Virus record (IMG/VR): IMGVR_UViG_3300032053_000199 | Span: 1-39,210 of that record | Length of the DNA stretch: 39,210 bases | From: a virus | Strand: one strand, 5' to 3' | Shown: piece by piece, positions 6,061 through 14,472 of the stretch | How the letters are laid out: every line of letters starts with the position of its first letter | Position numbering within the stretch: position 1 is the stretch's first letter | Translations under genes and position numbers: made by a program | Notes under the pieces: generated by a model | Told to the model about the DNA's origin: nothing | What the model saw: the letters and a program-made list of their open reading frames with translations, nothing else | Databases searched by the model: none

Positions 6061-6878
6061 GTGCAGTATGGCCTTAGAATCTCTATAAGTTCTTTACTAG
6101 TAAACTGAGGAGCATTTTTTGAATTTAGATCAGCACTTATTGACTCATGGATCTTCTCACCAGGCCGTAACCATGTCTCCGTTAGAGTGGGGGTTTTATT
6201 GTAAATATTTCCAATGGCACGAATAATGCCAGTTACCTTTGCAGCCTTCATTTCTGGGATATAAACTCTTGAACTAGAAAAGGGGACTGATAGCATAAAT
6301 TCAACAGCATTTTCTATTGTTATCCAAAACCTAGTCATTTGCATATCGGTGATATTTACTGGACGATGATTTTTAATTTGCTCAATAAAGTAATGAAGAG
6401 CAGACCCGCGGCTACCAAGTACATTACCCCAGCGAAAAACAATAAAACCATTATTGAGCATAATCTTTTCAGAAATTCCCTTGCACATTCCATAGACGTT
6501 TATTGGGTTGACCGCTTTATCGGTAGATGAAAATAAAACATTTTTTATACCCAATTCTTTAGCAACAGAGCAGACATTGATAGTACCAAGGATATTGGTC
6601 TTTACGGACTCCTCGGGATTTTGTTCCATTATCTCAATATGCTTTAGTGCTGCAACATGATAAACCAAAAGTACCCCAACAAGCGCAGAGCGCAGAGAGT
6701 CCCTATCTCTTATGTCTCCAATGACACATTTTATACTTGGAAACCTATTGGCCAGCTCTTTTTGCTTTAATTCGCATCTAGAAAATGCGATTATTTCTGC
6801 TTTTGGGTAATTGATTAAAAGTTGTCTTATTAGCTCTGCGCCTAGAGTCCCGGTAGCACCAAGTACGGCAATTTTCAT
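6057..6878 (-). CDS. UDP-sugar 4,6-dehydratase, PseB/CapD-like
   Basis: This 273-residue extended SDR shows GATGTLG (7-13), GDIRD (54-58), AALKH (76-80), SSTDKAVNP (117-125) with the catalytic Asp-Lys pair, Tyr129 and Lys133, GNVLGSRG (151-158), TRFWIT (182-187) and RPGEK (238-242). This is the pattern of PseB-type UDP-GlcNAc 4,6-dehydratases, the first step of pseudaminic-type sugar synthesis. It is shorter than typical PseB (about 330) but keeps all the catalytic motifs. ATGA overlaps join it to both neighbours. Confidence 0.88.
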   Translation of the reverse strand: MKIAVLGATGTLGAELIRQLLINYPKAEIIAFSRCELKQKELANRFPSIKCVIGDIRDRDSLRSALVGVLLVYHVAALKHIEIMEQNPEESVKTNILGTINVCSVAKELGIKNVLFSSTDKAVNPINVYGMCKGISEKIMLNNGFIVFRWGNVLGSRGSALHYFIEQIKNHRPVNITDMQMTRFWITIENAVEFMLSVPFSSSRVYIPEMKAAKVTGIIRAIGNIYNKTPTLTETWLRPGEKIHESISADLNSKNAPQFTSKELIEILRPYCT

Positions 6879-7066
6879 TCTCTAGCCTTGTAAATCATCA
6901 ATCCAGCAGGATCTATAACTGTAATTTTAACAATTGATCCTCCCCTGGTTAAATCATGGAGAAGCTGATTTGCGTCTGTAGAGAGTGATTTTTTGGGCTT
7001 TTTCTTATTGAAATATTGATTAATGTTAAGCGCCAGTGAGAAGGCTAAAAGAAATACTACAATCAT
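6875..7066 (-). CDS. Small single-pass membrane protein
   Basis: This 63-residue protein has an N-terminal hydrophobic segment (about residues 1-16, MIVVFLLAFSLALNIN), a basic patch (NKKKPKKS) and a short soluble tail. It overlaps the dehydratase start by 4 bp, so it leads the sugar block. No family was recognised. Together with 2556-2756 it brackets the sugar genes with small membrane proteins, which might locate the pathway at the inner membrane. That is inference. Confidence 0.5.
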   Translation of the reverse strand: MIVVFLLAFSLALNINQYFNKKKPKKSLSTDANQLLHDLTRGGSIVKITVIDPAGLMIYKARE

Positions 7067-7119
7067 TTAAAAACTCCTAATTTAAGTTAGTGAAATGATA
7101 TTTTAAATATTGCTTTTAA

Positions 7120-7449
7120 TCAAGGCTTAGGTTTTTTTTCTGGCAGCAGAGCGTCCAGAATCTTTTTTAGGTCCTCGTCTTTAAAAGCAATCATTCTAGG
7201 AGAACTCTCATTACAAAAAGATAGGAATTGAAAAGTGCCGTCATCTAGTCTACGGAAAAAACCATAGTCTTTTAGTACTGGCTCTCTATCGCATATTTCA
7301 GCGGGAATTGGGCCATTGTTTAGCCAAGATGCGGCGTCTACTTCTTTGCGCGTGACACAGCCGCTAGCCGCTAACAACAGAGCTAGAAACAACGCCGACA
7401 ATGCTGGAGCGAATCTCTGAGCCCGGTAAATCGACAGGTTTTCCTGCAT
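7120..7449 (-). CDS. Lipoprotein, candidate outer-membrane spanin (Rz1-like)
   Basis: The ATG at 7449 has AAGGAG at good spacing. The 109-residue product has a signal peptide (hydrophobic LSALFLALLLAAS) ending in a lipobox-like LAASGC, so it should be a lipoprotein. The gene begins inside the preceding small membrane protein gene in another frame (86-bp overlap), next to a holin-like gene and an endolysin. That order is the usual context of Rz/Rz1 spanin pairs, which fuse inner and outer membranes at lysis. The soluble part is longer than many Rz1 proteins and was not recognised. Confidence 0.6.
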   Translation of the reverse strand: MQENLSIYRAQRFAPALSALFLALLLAASGCVTRKEVDAASWLNNGPIPAEICDREPVLKDYGFFRRLDDGTFQFLSFCNESSPRMIAFKDEDLKKILDALLPEKKPKP

Positions 7450-7639
7450 GGTCACTCCTTAGGGCTTTTTCAATGTCCCTTTGATCTTTTAATTCAATTG
7501 CTTTTCGAAGTGCTGCAAGATTCTCAGCCTTCATTTCGTCTATTCCAGAATTGAAATAGTAAAGAGCCAATTGCTCGAACCAGCGCGCGACTACTGGAAT
7601 TGCTTTTAACAACGCAGTAATCGCGGCTAGTATCGTCAC
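7364..7639 (-). CDS. Small membrane protein, candidate inner-membrane spanin (Rz-like)
   Basis: A GTG start directly follows the holin-like gene stop (TAAGTG). The 91-residue product has a hydrophobic N-terminus (TILAAITALLKAIPVVARWF) and then a charged helix (MKAENLAALRKAIELKDQRD), the layout of an i-spanin. Its 3' third overlaps the lipoprotein gene in another frame. Identification rests on topology and neighbours, not on sequence similarity. It could instead be an accessory lysis protein. Confidence 0.5.
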   Translation of the reverse strand: MTILAAITALLKAIPVVARWFEQLALYYFNSGIDEMKAENLAALRKAIELKDQRDIEKALRSDHAGKPVDLPGSEIRSSIVGVVSSSVVSG

Positions 7640-7813
7640 TTAAGCTAGCTCTACTTTGCCTTTAGAAATCAAACGCAACAGAACGTTAACCGCAGTAATG
7701 GCATAAACCAAGTACTCGGGGTTCTTCATGCTCTCGGGCAGAAAAGGAACAAGTGCCGCTGCTAGTAAATTGCTCCAAAATGTCTTCGACTTTAAAATGC
7801 TTTTAGCTTCCAT
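7640..7813 (-). CDS. 57-residue holin-like protein
   Basis: This short gene starts at an ATG with GGAGGG six bases upstream and ends one base before the next start. The product has KSKTFWSNLLAAALVPFLPE near the N-terminus and ITAVNVLLRLISKGKVEL at the C-terminus. Small phage holin-like proteins often share this layout (SKTFW...N plus VN..LRL.TK). It predicts two short membrane segments. Its place between endolysin and spanin-like genes supports a lysis role. Confidence 0.65.
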   Translation of the reverse strand: MEAKSILKSKTFWSNLLAAALVPFLPESMKNPEYLVYAITAVNVLLRLISKGKVELA

Positions 7814-7822
7814 AATACCCTC

Positions 7823-8254
7823 CTAAGGTAGAAAAATGATGTTACCAGACTTTGGCGCTCTAATAGTTAGATGCACCCACCTTTTTAGCTTATTTGCCGC
7901 AGCATGTGTTTTTTGAAGCGATTCCATGTATAAACCAAGGTCCTTTAAAGATTCCACATTAGACTGACACCATAGGCCTAACTTCTTGTCAGGATCAGAT
8001 ATATCAATAGCCTGAGCCGTCATGTGTGACGAGTTAGCCGCTCCGCCTATTGCAAAATTATGTGCCTGAGTCCTCCATCCAGATGTAATCTCAAACTCAT
8101 CAATATCGGCCATAGAAAGAACTGTAGAAACTTTTGCTATTAGTTTTTTAGCGTCACTCTCTAGCGTCTTTTCATTAGGTAGTTTATGCCACAAAATCAA
8201 AAACTCAGGATGTTTTTTATCGCTAGTTATATAGCGGGTTAAATCTAGAATCAT
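7823..8254 (-). CDS. Peptidase M15-type endolysin
   Basis: This 143-residue protein has the M15 zinc peptidase pattern: SGWRT (58-62), SSHMTAQAIDI with zinc ligands His77 and Asp84, and WVHL with His128. M15 phage enzymes cleave peptidoglycan stem peptides as D,D-carboxypeptidases or L-Ala-D-Glu endopeptidases. There is no signal peptide, so release through a holin is expected and a holin-like gene follows directly. The start overlaps 8251-8486 by 4 bp. Confidence 0.85.
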   Translation of the reverse strand: MILDLTRYITSDKKHPEFLILWHKLPNEKTLESDAKKLIAKVSTVLSMADIDEFEITSGWRTQAHNFAIGGAANSSHMTAQAIDISDPDKKLGLWCQSNVESLKDLGLYMESLQKTHAAANKLKRWVHLTIRAPKSGNIIFLP

Positions 8255-8486
8255 TCTCTCTCTAGGCCTAATCGCCCCTCAATTCTTGCAAGGGATTCGG
8301 ACAATTCGCCAAGTTTCTCTACAATTTTGCAATCAAGAGCGTCATGTTTTATTTGTAGAGCATCAATTTGTTTTTGACTAATATCTGCCTTTTGATCTAT
8401 GGAATTCACTTTACCCTCCAGCCTGACTAACCAAATTATCAGCCCAACCGTGGCCCCAATTATTGTCATAATCTCGTCAATCGACA
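8251..8486 (-). CDS. Small membrane-anchored coiled-coil protein
   Basis: The ATG at 8486 is preferred over GTG at 8499 because GGCGGT precedes it. The product is about 77 residues with one N-terminal membrane helix (IMTIIGATVGLIIWLV) and a long predicted coiled coil (LEGKVNSIDQKADISQKQID onwards). It resembles lysis-accessory proteins or an XhlA-type protein in general layout only. It lies directly before the endolysin and overlaps the previous gene by 10 bp. Confidence 0.55.
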
Positions 8487-9484
8487 TTTTTACCGCCACT
8501 AGTTAATTGTACCGCGCAATGGGAGTACATTGAATAGACTGCACAATTTTCATCCCACCTAGCTAAGTCAAAATGCTGCGGCCAATTTACATTTTGAGAT
8601 AAAAGCCATTGTAGTGCATTAGCTTTTTCTTTATCCGTTAACACTCCGCAATCGGCAGCCATTCCAGCCACAAAAGGTTGAATCCCTTGCTTTGGTTGGC
8701 AGGTAACGGCGACCCATCGAAGACCGTTTTCCATATTATGGCCACATTTATGGAGTACATATAGGCTCATCTGGCAGGTATGACCAACATAGGGATAAGT
8801 GCGTCCTTTAAACGGAAGCCACGGAAAACGCTCCCAAAACCAACCAAAGGACATGATTCGATAAAAATGGTAACGAAATTTCCACTTCCCGCCTAGTTCT
8901 TTAGCGGCCAGGGCCAGTAGACCAGCAGTCGCGAGATACCCCTGCCCAGCATTAGGCCCGGATACTTTCTTGTTGCCTAAAAAAGCAACACCGCCATTAG
9001 CCGCTCTAGAGCTTAGGTTTCCGAGCTTGTCTCTTAATCCGAATACATTTCCCCAATGATGACTAGCTAGGCTCTCTACAAGATGTTTTTCCTTTAATCC
9101 ACAGACAACATAGAAATATGTCCATGCTGAGATTAAATCCCTAGAAGGTGGGAGTCCAAATCCCCAGGGTACTTTTCTAAACAAAGATCCTTTAGGGGTT
9201 AAAGCTAGAGCGGCCATTTTAGGCGCATCTTTTGGATGAAAGAAACCATGTCCTATCTGGCACATTAGGTTGTGGGTATCTTTTGAGTCTGAGAAAATCT
9301 CAGTCCTTAAATCATCCTTAGGACCTTTTCCGATTAACTCGTTGAAGTTCATTCGAGCTAATGGGATTCGATAGCTACCCCATTTGCGTAAAAATAAATA
9401 ATACCAAGGTAAAAAACCAGCGGCCAATAAAACGACTAGACCGTCAAACAGTCTGGCTATGGTTAAATACCATAACCAGCGCAC
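8477..9484 (-). CDS. Unrecognised 335-residue membrane-associated protein
   Basis: The GTG start follows the fibre gene stop closely (TAAGTG). The N-terminus is hydrophobic (LFDGLVVLLAAGFLPWYYLF), suggesting one or two membrane segments. The rest is rich in Trp, His, Gly and Tyr with many helical stretches (for example GYLATAGLLALAAKELGGKW). I do not recognise a family. Its place between a fibre gene and the lysis cassette suggests a late function at the envelope, possibly related to glycans or membranes, but no catalytic motif is clear. Confidence 0.55.
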   Translation of the reverse strand: MRWLWYLTIARLFDGLVVLLAAGFLPWYYLFLRKWGSYRIPLARMNFNELIGKGPKDDLRTEIFSDSKDTHNLMCQIGHGFFHPKDAPKMAALALTPKGSLFRKVPWGFGLPPSRDLISAWTYFYVVCGLKEKHLVESLASHHWGNVFGLRDKLGNLSSRAANGGVAFLGNKKVSGPNAGQGYLATAGLLALAAKELGGKWKFRYHFYRIMSFGWFWERFPWLPFKGRTYPYVGHTCQMSLYVLHKCGHNMENGLRWVAVTCQPKQGIQPFVAGMAADCGVLTDKEKANALQWLLSQNVNWPQHFDLARWDENCAVYSMYSHCAVQLTSGGKNVD

Positions 9485-10870
9485 TTAGTTCCCAACTTTT
9501 GCAATTGTGAACATACATGTATCGGTCGTTGTCTGCACACTACCAGTTGTGTGCGGTCTAACCACATCTCCGGCTACGAGATTCCCAGTCCAACAACAAA
9601 CTACTTCAATAGTCGCCCCACCAGACCCTGCAATCGACCTTCGTCCGTTAGCATAGGTAACAGTCCCGATATTAGTTGTTAAGGTTCCTGAATTTACCGA
9701 TAGTCCAATAGTAGTTCCGGCATCAGTTCTAACATCAGTATAAGTTATTGCGAAAATACCATTTTCATTAACCGTGAAAACCGAACCTAAAACCGATGTG
9801 TCAGCAGAGGTCGTGTAAGTAATAGCATTTCCAACACTCTTCCTTACGTTTGTAAGTCTTCGGATTTTCGTGCTACCAGAACCGTGACCGTTGCCAGTAT
9901 CAACAATTATTTCGCTTCTCGGCATCGCAGTGCTGAATGGAGCAAGTGAAATTTCATCTGGCGCTTCGTCCCACGTTCCTGCTGTTGTTAGTGTGAATTT
10001 CAAACGTCCAAGTAATCTAGCCGCAACACCAGCACGAGCCGTTGTGGAATATAGAAGAATTCCTGAGTCATCGCCGCCGCCCCCAGCAAGAACAGTAGTT
10101 GTTAAAACAGACGACTCGTCGAAATATGAATTACCAGAAAGAGCCAACTCAATTGTGCTAGCGTTATCAATTGCATAAACATAAACATATTGAGCAAGGC
10201 TTCCACTAGCTAATCCCAAGGTTGAGCCAGAAGAGATCGTTATATTCAACGCTCCTGTTACGGTGCGAGTGTTGTATGTGCCCGTTGCAGCAGTAGAACT
10301 TCTAGTCCCAATAAAGATTGGAGTTGTTGCGGTAGCATCAGCCGCTGCTTTTGTTTTCAGGGCTACCGTTAATGCATTGGCAGATACAGACGCAGATATT
10401 GTTAGATTCTCAAGCTGAGAAGACGAAGATATGCTTCTAAAAATCAAAGTACCTGTTGCATCGTTAGATACTAAAGCATCATGAGCCGCCGAAACAGCAA
10501 GAGGAAGAGTCATTGTGTAACTAGAGCTAGTGACCCCGCCAAGAATTCTTGCAGTGTTTGAGTTAGAAGCATTACCGAAATATACGCTTAGAGGAGCAAG
10601 TGTCGCCGCTCCGATGTTGTAGAGCCCCGTAGTTTTATAGGCGATAGTTGATGCAACACTAGCCGTAATTGTCAAATCATCAGCACTTGCATTTCCTATG
10701 ATAACGTTTCCGTTTAAAGTAGCCGTTCCAGCACAGGTTAGTGCTGAAATGGAAAAGTCCTTGGTTCCGTCGGAAGTTCCGTTAATAATATCTGTAAAGT
10801 TTGTGTTTACTTGTGAAGCATCAGCAGCCGTTCCATTGCTGAATGTATTTGTTACTGTAATGTTAGCCAC
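9485..10870 (-). CDS. Tail fibre or appendage protein
   Basis: The GTG start has GAAGGA upstream. The 461-residue product is rich in Thr, Ser, Ala and Gly with repeated beta-type motifs. Its N-terminus (ITVTNTFSNGTAADASQVNT) matches the opening commonly seen in phage fibre proteins of environmental phages. The middle contains LNGNVIIGNASADDLTITAS-like segments typical of fibre shafts. It follows the ejection-protein genes and precedes lysis genes. The very high Ser/Thr content makes it one candidate target for O-linked sugar. Confidence 0.75.
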   Translation of the reverse strand: MANITVTNTFSNGTAADASQVNTNFTDIINGTSDGTKDFSISALTCAGTATLNGNVIIGNASADDLTITASVASTIAYKTTGLYNIGAATLAPLSVYFGNASNSNTARILGGVTSSSYTMTLPLAVSAAHDALVSNDATGTLIFRSISSSSQLENLTISASVSANALTVALKTKAAADATATTPIFIGTRSSTAATGTYNTRTVTGALNITISSGSTLGLASGSLAQYVYVYAIDNASTIELALSGNSYFDESSVLTTTVLAGGGGDDSGILLYSTTARAGVAARLLGRLKFTLTTAGTWDEAPDEISLAPFSTAMPRSEIIVDTGNGHGSGSTKIRRLTNVRKSVGNAITYTTSADTSVLGSVFTVNENGIFAITYTDVRTDAGTTIGLSVNSGTLTTNIGTVTYANGRRSIAGSGGATIEVVCCWTGNLVAGDVVRPHTTGSVQTTTDTCMFTIAKVGN

Positions 10871-10871
10871 T

Positions 10872-12920
10872 TTATTTATTCCTTCTTTGGTTGTTCATAT
10901 TATTCCCGGCCCGTATCAAATTCAAAAGATTTGCCTTGGGGCGTGATTTAATTGCTTGCTCAACGCGTTGAGCGCCTTCGGATGGCGGAGGCATAAGCAT
11001 TTTACCTTGTTGAATATCGGAAAGGGGTATTCCTTCCGGGCTAACGGCGCGTCTTTTAAGATTATCTAGTAACATTTGCTGCTCTGATCTTTGGGCGGAC
11101 TCAGAAATAAAGTTTTTAGTTCCTTTTAAAACCTCAGTCTGACTCGGGTTTATATGAATAGTCCCATGTGAGATACCTAGCTCAGCCATATCCTTCATTT
11201 TCTGAATTTCCTCAGGGGTGTAAAGTATCTTAAGCTTTCCGGCTATGTTTGGATCGGTGAGTTTTTTAGCAAAGCCTTCAAACGAAATTGTTTTATTGGG
11301 TCCTGACGTATCCCTAATAGCGTTAAAAATGTCCCTAGATAAAAGGGTCTTCATGTTTTGCAATCCTTCTGGATTGTTTTTAGCCATGAAATTTCTGTAT
11401 TTAGTTATTTCTTGAGACCCGCCAGATTTAACAAGTCGTTTAAAGATCTTTTCTGGGTCAGATCCGGACGAAAGAGTATTTGCAAAATCATCTCCTGATT
11501 TATACCATTCATGCCAGAGTTTATTATTTTGCTCTATGTTCTTTGCAATCTCAGGACCAAGAATAGACGCAGTGTTACCGTCGTAAACTTTTGCTAAATC
11601 AAAATAAGCGTCTTTTAAAATTGATTTAATAGCAGGATCGGTTCTTCTCGACTCAAAAGCCATTCGTCCAATTTGTTGCAAGGTTCTATGAACGTCTTCT
11701 GCTTTTTGAGTTTTAGACAACCCTTCATAAGCTCTAGCAATCAATATCGATGCAGTATCGGCCTGTTTAATAACAGCCTCTTCGACATTATAGTTTGGAA
11801 TGTCAGATAATTTTTTTGCGTTTGATTCTAATGCAGACAGAGCCTCAGAATGAGCCGCATCACTCAACAAAAAGTCTGGTTGTTGTTTGTAAACCATTCC
11901 TCTATCGTAATCGATACTCTTTCTTAAAGCGTCTTGGGCTTTTTCAAAGTCAGATGACAGAGTTTGCCCAGCCGATACATAGTCGTTAACATGTGAGACT
12001 CTACCAGCGGAATATTTATTTAGACTTTCATTTATGCCATTAACAATCTTATCTTTTAGAGCGTAGTGAGCGGCCCGGTCTAAATCACCGCCAGGACCTT
12101 CTGCTAAGGATCTTGTTAAACGTCCTACCGTGGTATCACGTCCAAATTTTAAAGTATTTGAAGCGCCAACTTCGTTAGCTGGAATTCCCATTTCTTCCGC
12201 AATTTTTGTCATGCGTTCAAAGTTGCTGGCAATCTTTGGGCTAGTTTTTTCAGCAAGTCCTGTAATGATTCTCCCAGTAGCTCTACCAGCGGAACCAAGT
12301 ACGTTTTCAGATCGAACGCCTTCAAGAGTTTTACCAGCGCCTTTAATTAAAGATCCAAGCCCACCACCAACAACGTCAGTAGCGGCAGAAATCCCCTTAC
12401 CGGCAATTGATGCGGTCGTTCCTGCGATTTTAAAAAGCGAGTCCATTGCCCATAACGGGTCCATTGCAACTTCTGCAAGTCCCCCTGCTACTTGTTGAGC
12501 TCCCTCGCCAGTTCCTGCCAGTGCCTTTAATAATGTAGGATTTTTATCAATCTCACCTTTGTAATTTGGATTAACGCCAACAACTGGCAATTTAATCATG
12601 TCCAATACTTTTTTACCGCTTGTTGCTGGCTTCGATGCATTTTCTTTATATAAATGTGAAGCTTGTTCTCCGACATCGGAAGCAGATATGTCTGGCGATA
12701 AAGCAGCGCCGATAGCAGTCCTAGCTACTCTCGCTGAATAATTAAGAGGCTCTGAAACAGTATTTACTGCCCCACCGATTCTTTCCATTAAACCGCGAGG
12801 CTTTTCTGATTCTTTCAATTTAATGGCAGCGTCTATATCTTCCAACGAATACTCTGGGCTAGACTGAGACTCTTTTAGCTTTATGGCCGCATCAATCTCT
12901 TCCAGTGTGTAATCAGACAT
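10872..12920 (-). CDS. Large internal (ejection) virion protein
   Basis: This 682-residue protein is mostly helical. It begins with two near-identical units, YTLEEIDAAIKLKES at about 3-17 and YSLEDIDAAIKLKES at about 24-38. Such (Y/F)-(T/S)-L-x-(E/D)-IDxA motifs occur at the N-termini of internal virion proteins of podoviruses. A Gly/Ala-rich hydrophobic part follows at about 130-210 and the remainder is long helices. It is the largest of four consecutive ejection-type genes. The start overlaps the previous stop by one base. Confidence 0.65.
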   Translation of the reverse strand: MSDYTLEEIDAAIKLKESQSSPEYSLEDIDAAIKLKESEKPRGLMERIGGAVNTVSEPLNYSARVARTAIGAALSPDISASDVGEQASHLYKENASKPATSGKKVLDMIKLPVVGVNPNYKGEIDKNPTLLKALAGTGEGAQQVAGGLAEVAMDPLWAMDSLFKIAGTTASIAGKGISAATDVVGGGLGSLIKGAGKTLEGVRSENVLGSAGRATGRIITGLAEKTSPKIASNFERMTKIAEEMGIPANEVGASNTLKFGRDTTVGRLTRSLAEGPGGDLDRAAHYALKDKIVNGINESLNKYSAGRVSHVNDYVSAGQTLSSDFEKAQDALRKSIDYDRGMVYKQQPDFLLSDAAHSEALSALESNAKKLSDIPNYNVEEAVIKQADTASILIARAYEGLSKTQKAEDVHRTLQQIGRMAFESRRTDPAIKSILKDAYFDLAKVYDGNTASILGPEIAKNIEQNNKLWHEWYKSGDDFANTLSSGSDPEKIFKRLVKSGGSQEITKYRNFMAKNNPEGLQNMKTLLSRDIFNAIRDTSGPNKTISFEGFAKKLTDPNIAGKLKILYTPEEIQKMKDMAELGISHGTIHINPSQTEVLKGTKNFISESAQRSEQQMLLDNLKRRAVSPEGIPLSDIQQGKMLMPPPSEGAQRVEQAIKSRPKANLLNLIRAGNNMNNQRRNK

Positions 12921-13711
12921 TATCTTCTAGCCTTTACTGCGTTTTCTCTCATGAGCTTTAACTCGTCCATAGATTTTGACTCCGCAATCGTTTTAATTTT
13001 ATCATTAACCTTTGGAGACGGTTTGCTTTGCACCAACTGTTGCAATCCGCCCCCTCTAGTTCTCATCCCAACATTCTTAGAAAAATCTGCATTAGCCCCT
13101 TCTTTCAGGGATTTCATTCTGGCCATAATATCGTCAGCGCCAGCCGTATAGGAATACCCAAGAGGGTTTTCGGGAATGATTCTGTTGATTAATTTTGTAT
13201 CTGAATCAGACAATACACCAAGTTTTGCCATTGATTTATAATCGACCAGAGCCTCAGATGCTAATTGTTTACCTAAAGCCGTATCTGTTGGGCTCCACAT
13301 TGTTCCGCCGCCGTTTTTTTCTCTGAGAGCAATCATGGCGTCCATTTTTCTATCAAAAGAGTTTTTTACTTCTACTGCGTCTTTTAATTTTTTAGCGTCG
13401 TCTGCGTTTCTAGCAGTTCCAATCCCTGGAACGTCGAGAGCCCCGCGATCTTCGGCTAACTTTGCGTCTTGTGCCCTACGGTCCAAGGCTAATTTGCCCC
13501 TCTCGTATTCAGACATTGTATCGCCCTTATTTAGCTTGTTTATCTGGGCTTGTTTAAATTCTTTATCCAATTTTGCTGGATTATTTGAAATATCTTGAAC
13601 ATCACCAATGCCTTTTATAATTCCATTTGCAATTTGAACACCAGCTAGGATTTTATCCATTGCGCTGCTTTTTGGTTGTGCGGAAGTTAGGAACGCTTGC
13701 TGAATAGCCAT
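12920..13711 (-). CDS. Internal virion protein, helical
   Basis: This 263-residue Lys- and Asp-rich protein begins with IQQAFLTSAQPKSSAMDKIL and is mostly predicted helix. AAAGGAG precedes the ATG. There is no known domain. It sits between the Ala/Gly-rich protein and the 682-residue protein, in the position of P22 ejection proteins (gp7, gp20, gp16), which are likewise helical and poorly conserved. The assignment is by position and composition. Confidence 0.55.
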   Translation of the reverse strand: MAIQQAFLTSAQPKSSAMDKILAGVQIANGIIKGIGDVQDISNNPAKLDKEFKQAQINKLNKGDTMSEYERGKLALDRRAQDAKLAEDRGALDVPGIGTARNADDAKKLKDAVEVKNSFDRKMDAMIALREKNGGGTMWSPTDTALGKQLASEALVDYKSMAKLGVLSDSDTKLINRIIPENPLGYSYTAGADDIMARMKSLKEGANADFSKNVGMRTRGGGLQQLVQSKPSPKVNDKIKTIAESKSMDELKLMRENAVKARR

Positions 13712-14472
13712 TACATTCTCCTTTTCATAGCCGAACCGTATTGAGGAGGAGATCCAGCAGGATCATTCCCGCCTTCAGGCTCACCGCCATGCAAAATAGA
13801 AGCAGCAGACATAATAGGTTGAAGATATTGCACACGTTCAGGTTCTGGAAGATCATAAGTAGCCATCGCCGCCTGTTTTAATTGTTCAAGTTTTGAGTCT
13901 CTATCTAAACCTTTAGCGCGTCTAGAAAACGCACTGTCTGGCGTGTCTTGAGAAATACCAGAACTTGCTTCTTTCCCAGGCTTAAGAGTTTCTCCAATTG
14001 ATCCAGCAAGATTAGCCGCCCCAGCGACCTCAGAGATTCCTTGCCCAACAATTTTAGCCTTACCGAGAGTACTAGCAGCGCCAAAGGCAGACTTTCCAAC
14101 TCCAGCAGACCTAGACAGCGCCGCAGCATGACCAGCAAAGGCAGGAGCAACAGATCCAACGCCAAGCCCACCAACAGTCGGAGCAGCTAAAGCTGTGCTA
14201 CCAAATCCAGACGCTCCGAGAGCAGCACTTCCAAAACCACCAGCTCCGCTAACAGCCCCGGCTCCAGTGGCAGCAGCGGGAAGCCCCGCCCCAACAACAC
14301 CTAAGCCGGTAGCCCCGGCAGCGCCACTAGCTGCGGTTCCAGCAGCAATAGGAGCAGCGAGAGTGCCTGCGCTAGCTATTACGCCAGCAACAGCGGCCAC
14401 GGCGCCCAGTATTTTAAATAATTTACCCCAGCCAGACTTCTTTTCTTGTGCTGGCATGTTTACATTAATCAT
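13711..14472 (-). CDS. Ala/Gly-rich ejection-type protein
   Basis: Of its 253 residues, about 20-170 are a low-complexity hydrophobic stretch of Ala, Gly, Ser and Val, able to insert in membranes. A charged tail follows. An internal ATG at 14457 (MPAQEKKSGWGK) is an alternative start. Similar Ala/Gly-rich proteins occur among podovirus DNA-ejection proteins and may form the conduit across the envelope. The start overlaps the upstream stop by 4 bp. Confidence 0.6.
   Translation of the reverse strand: MINVNMPAQEKKSGWGKLFKILGAVAAVAGVIASAGTLAAPIAAGTAASGAAGATGLGVVGAGLPAAATGAGAVSGAGGFGSAALGASGFGSTALAAPTVGGLGVGSVAPAFAGHAAALSRSAGVGKSAFGAASTLGKAKIVGQGISEVAGAANLAGSIGETLKPGKEASSGISQDTPDSAFSRRAKGLDRDSKLEQLKQAAMATYDLPEPERVQYLQPIMSAASILHGGEPEGGNDPAGSPPQYGSAMKRRM

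Noticed and set aside
13905-14174. Leu-rich minus-strand frame within the Ala/Gly-rich gene
   Set aside because: Low-complexity alternative frame of an Ala/Gly-rich gene; no start signal of its own.
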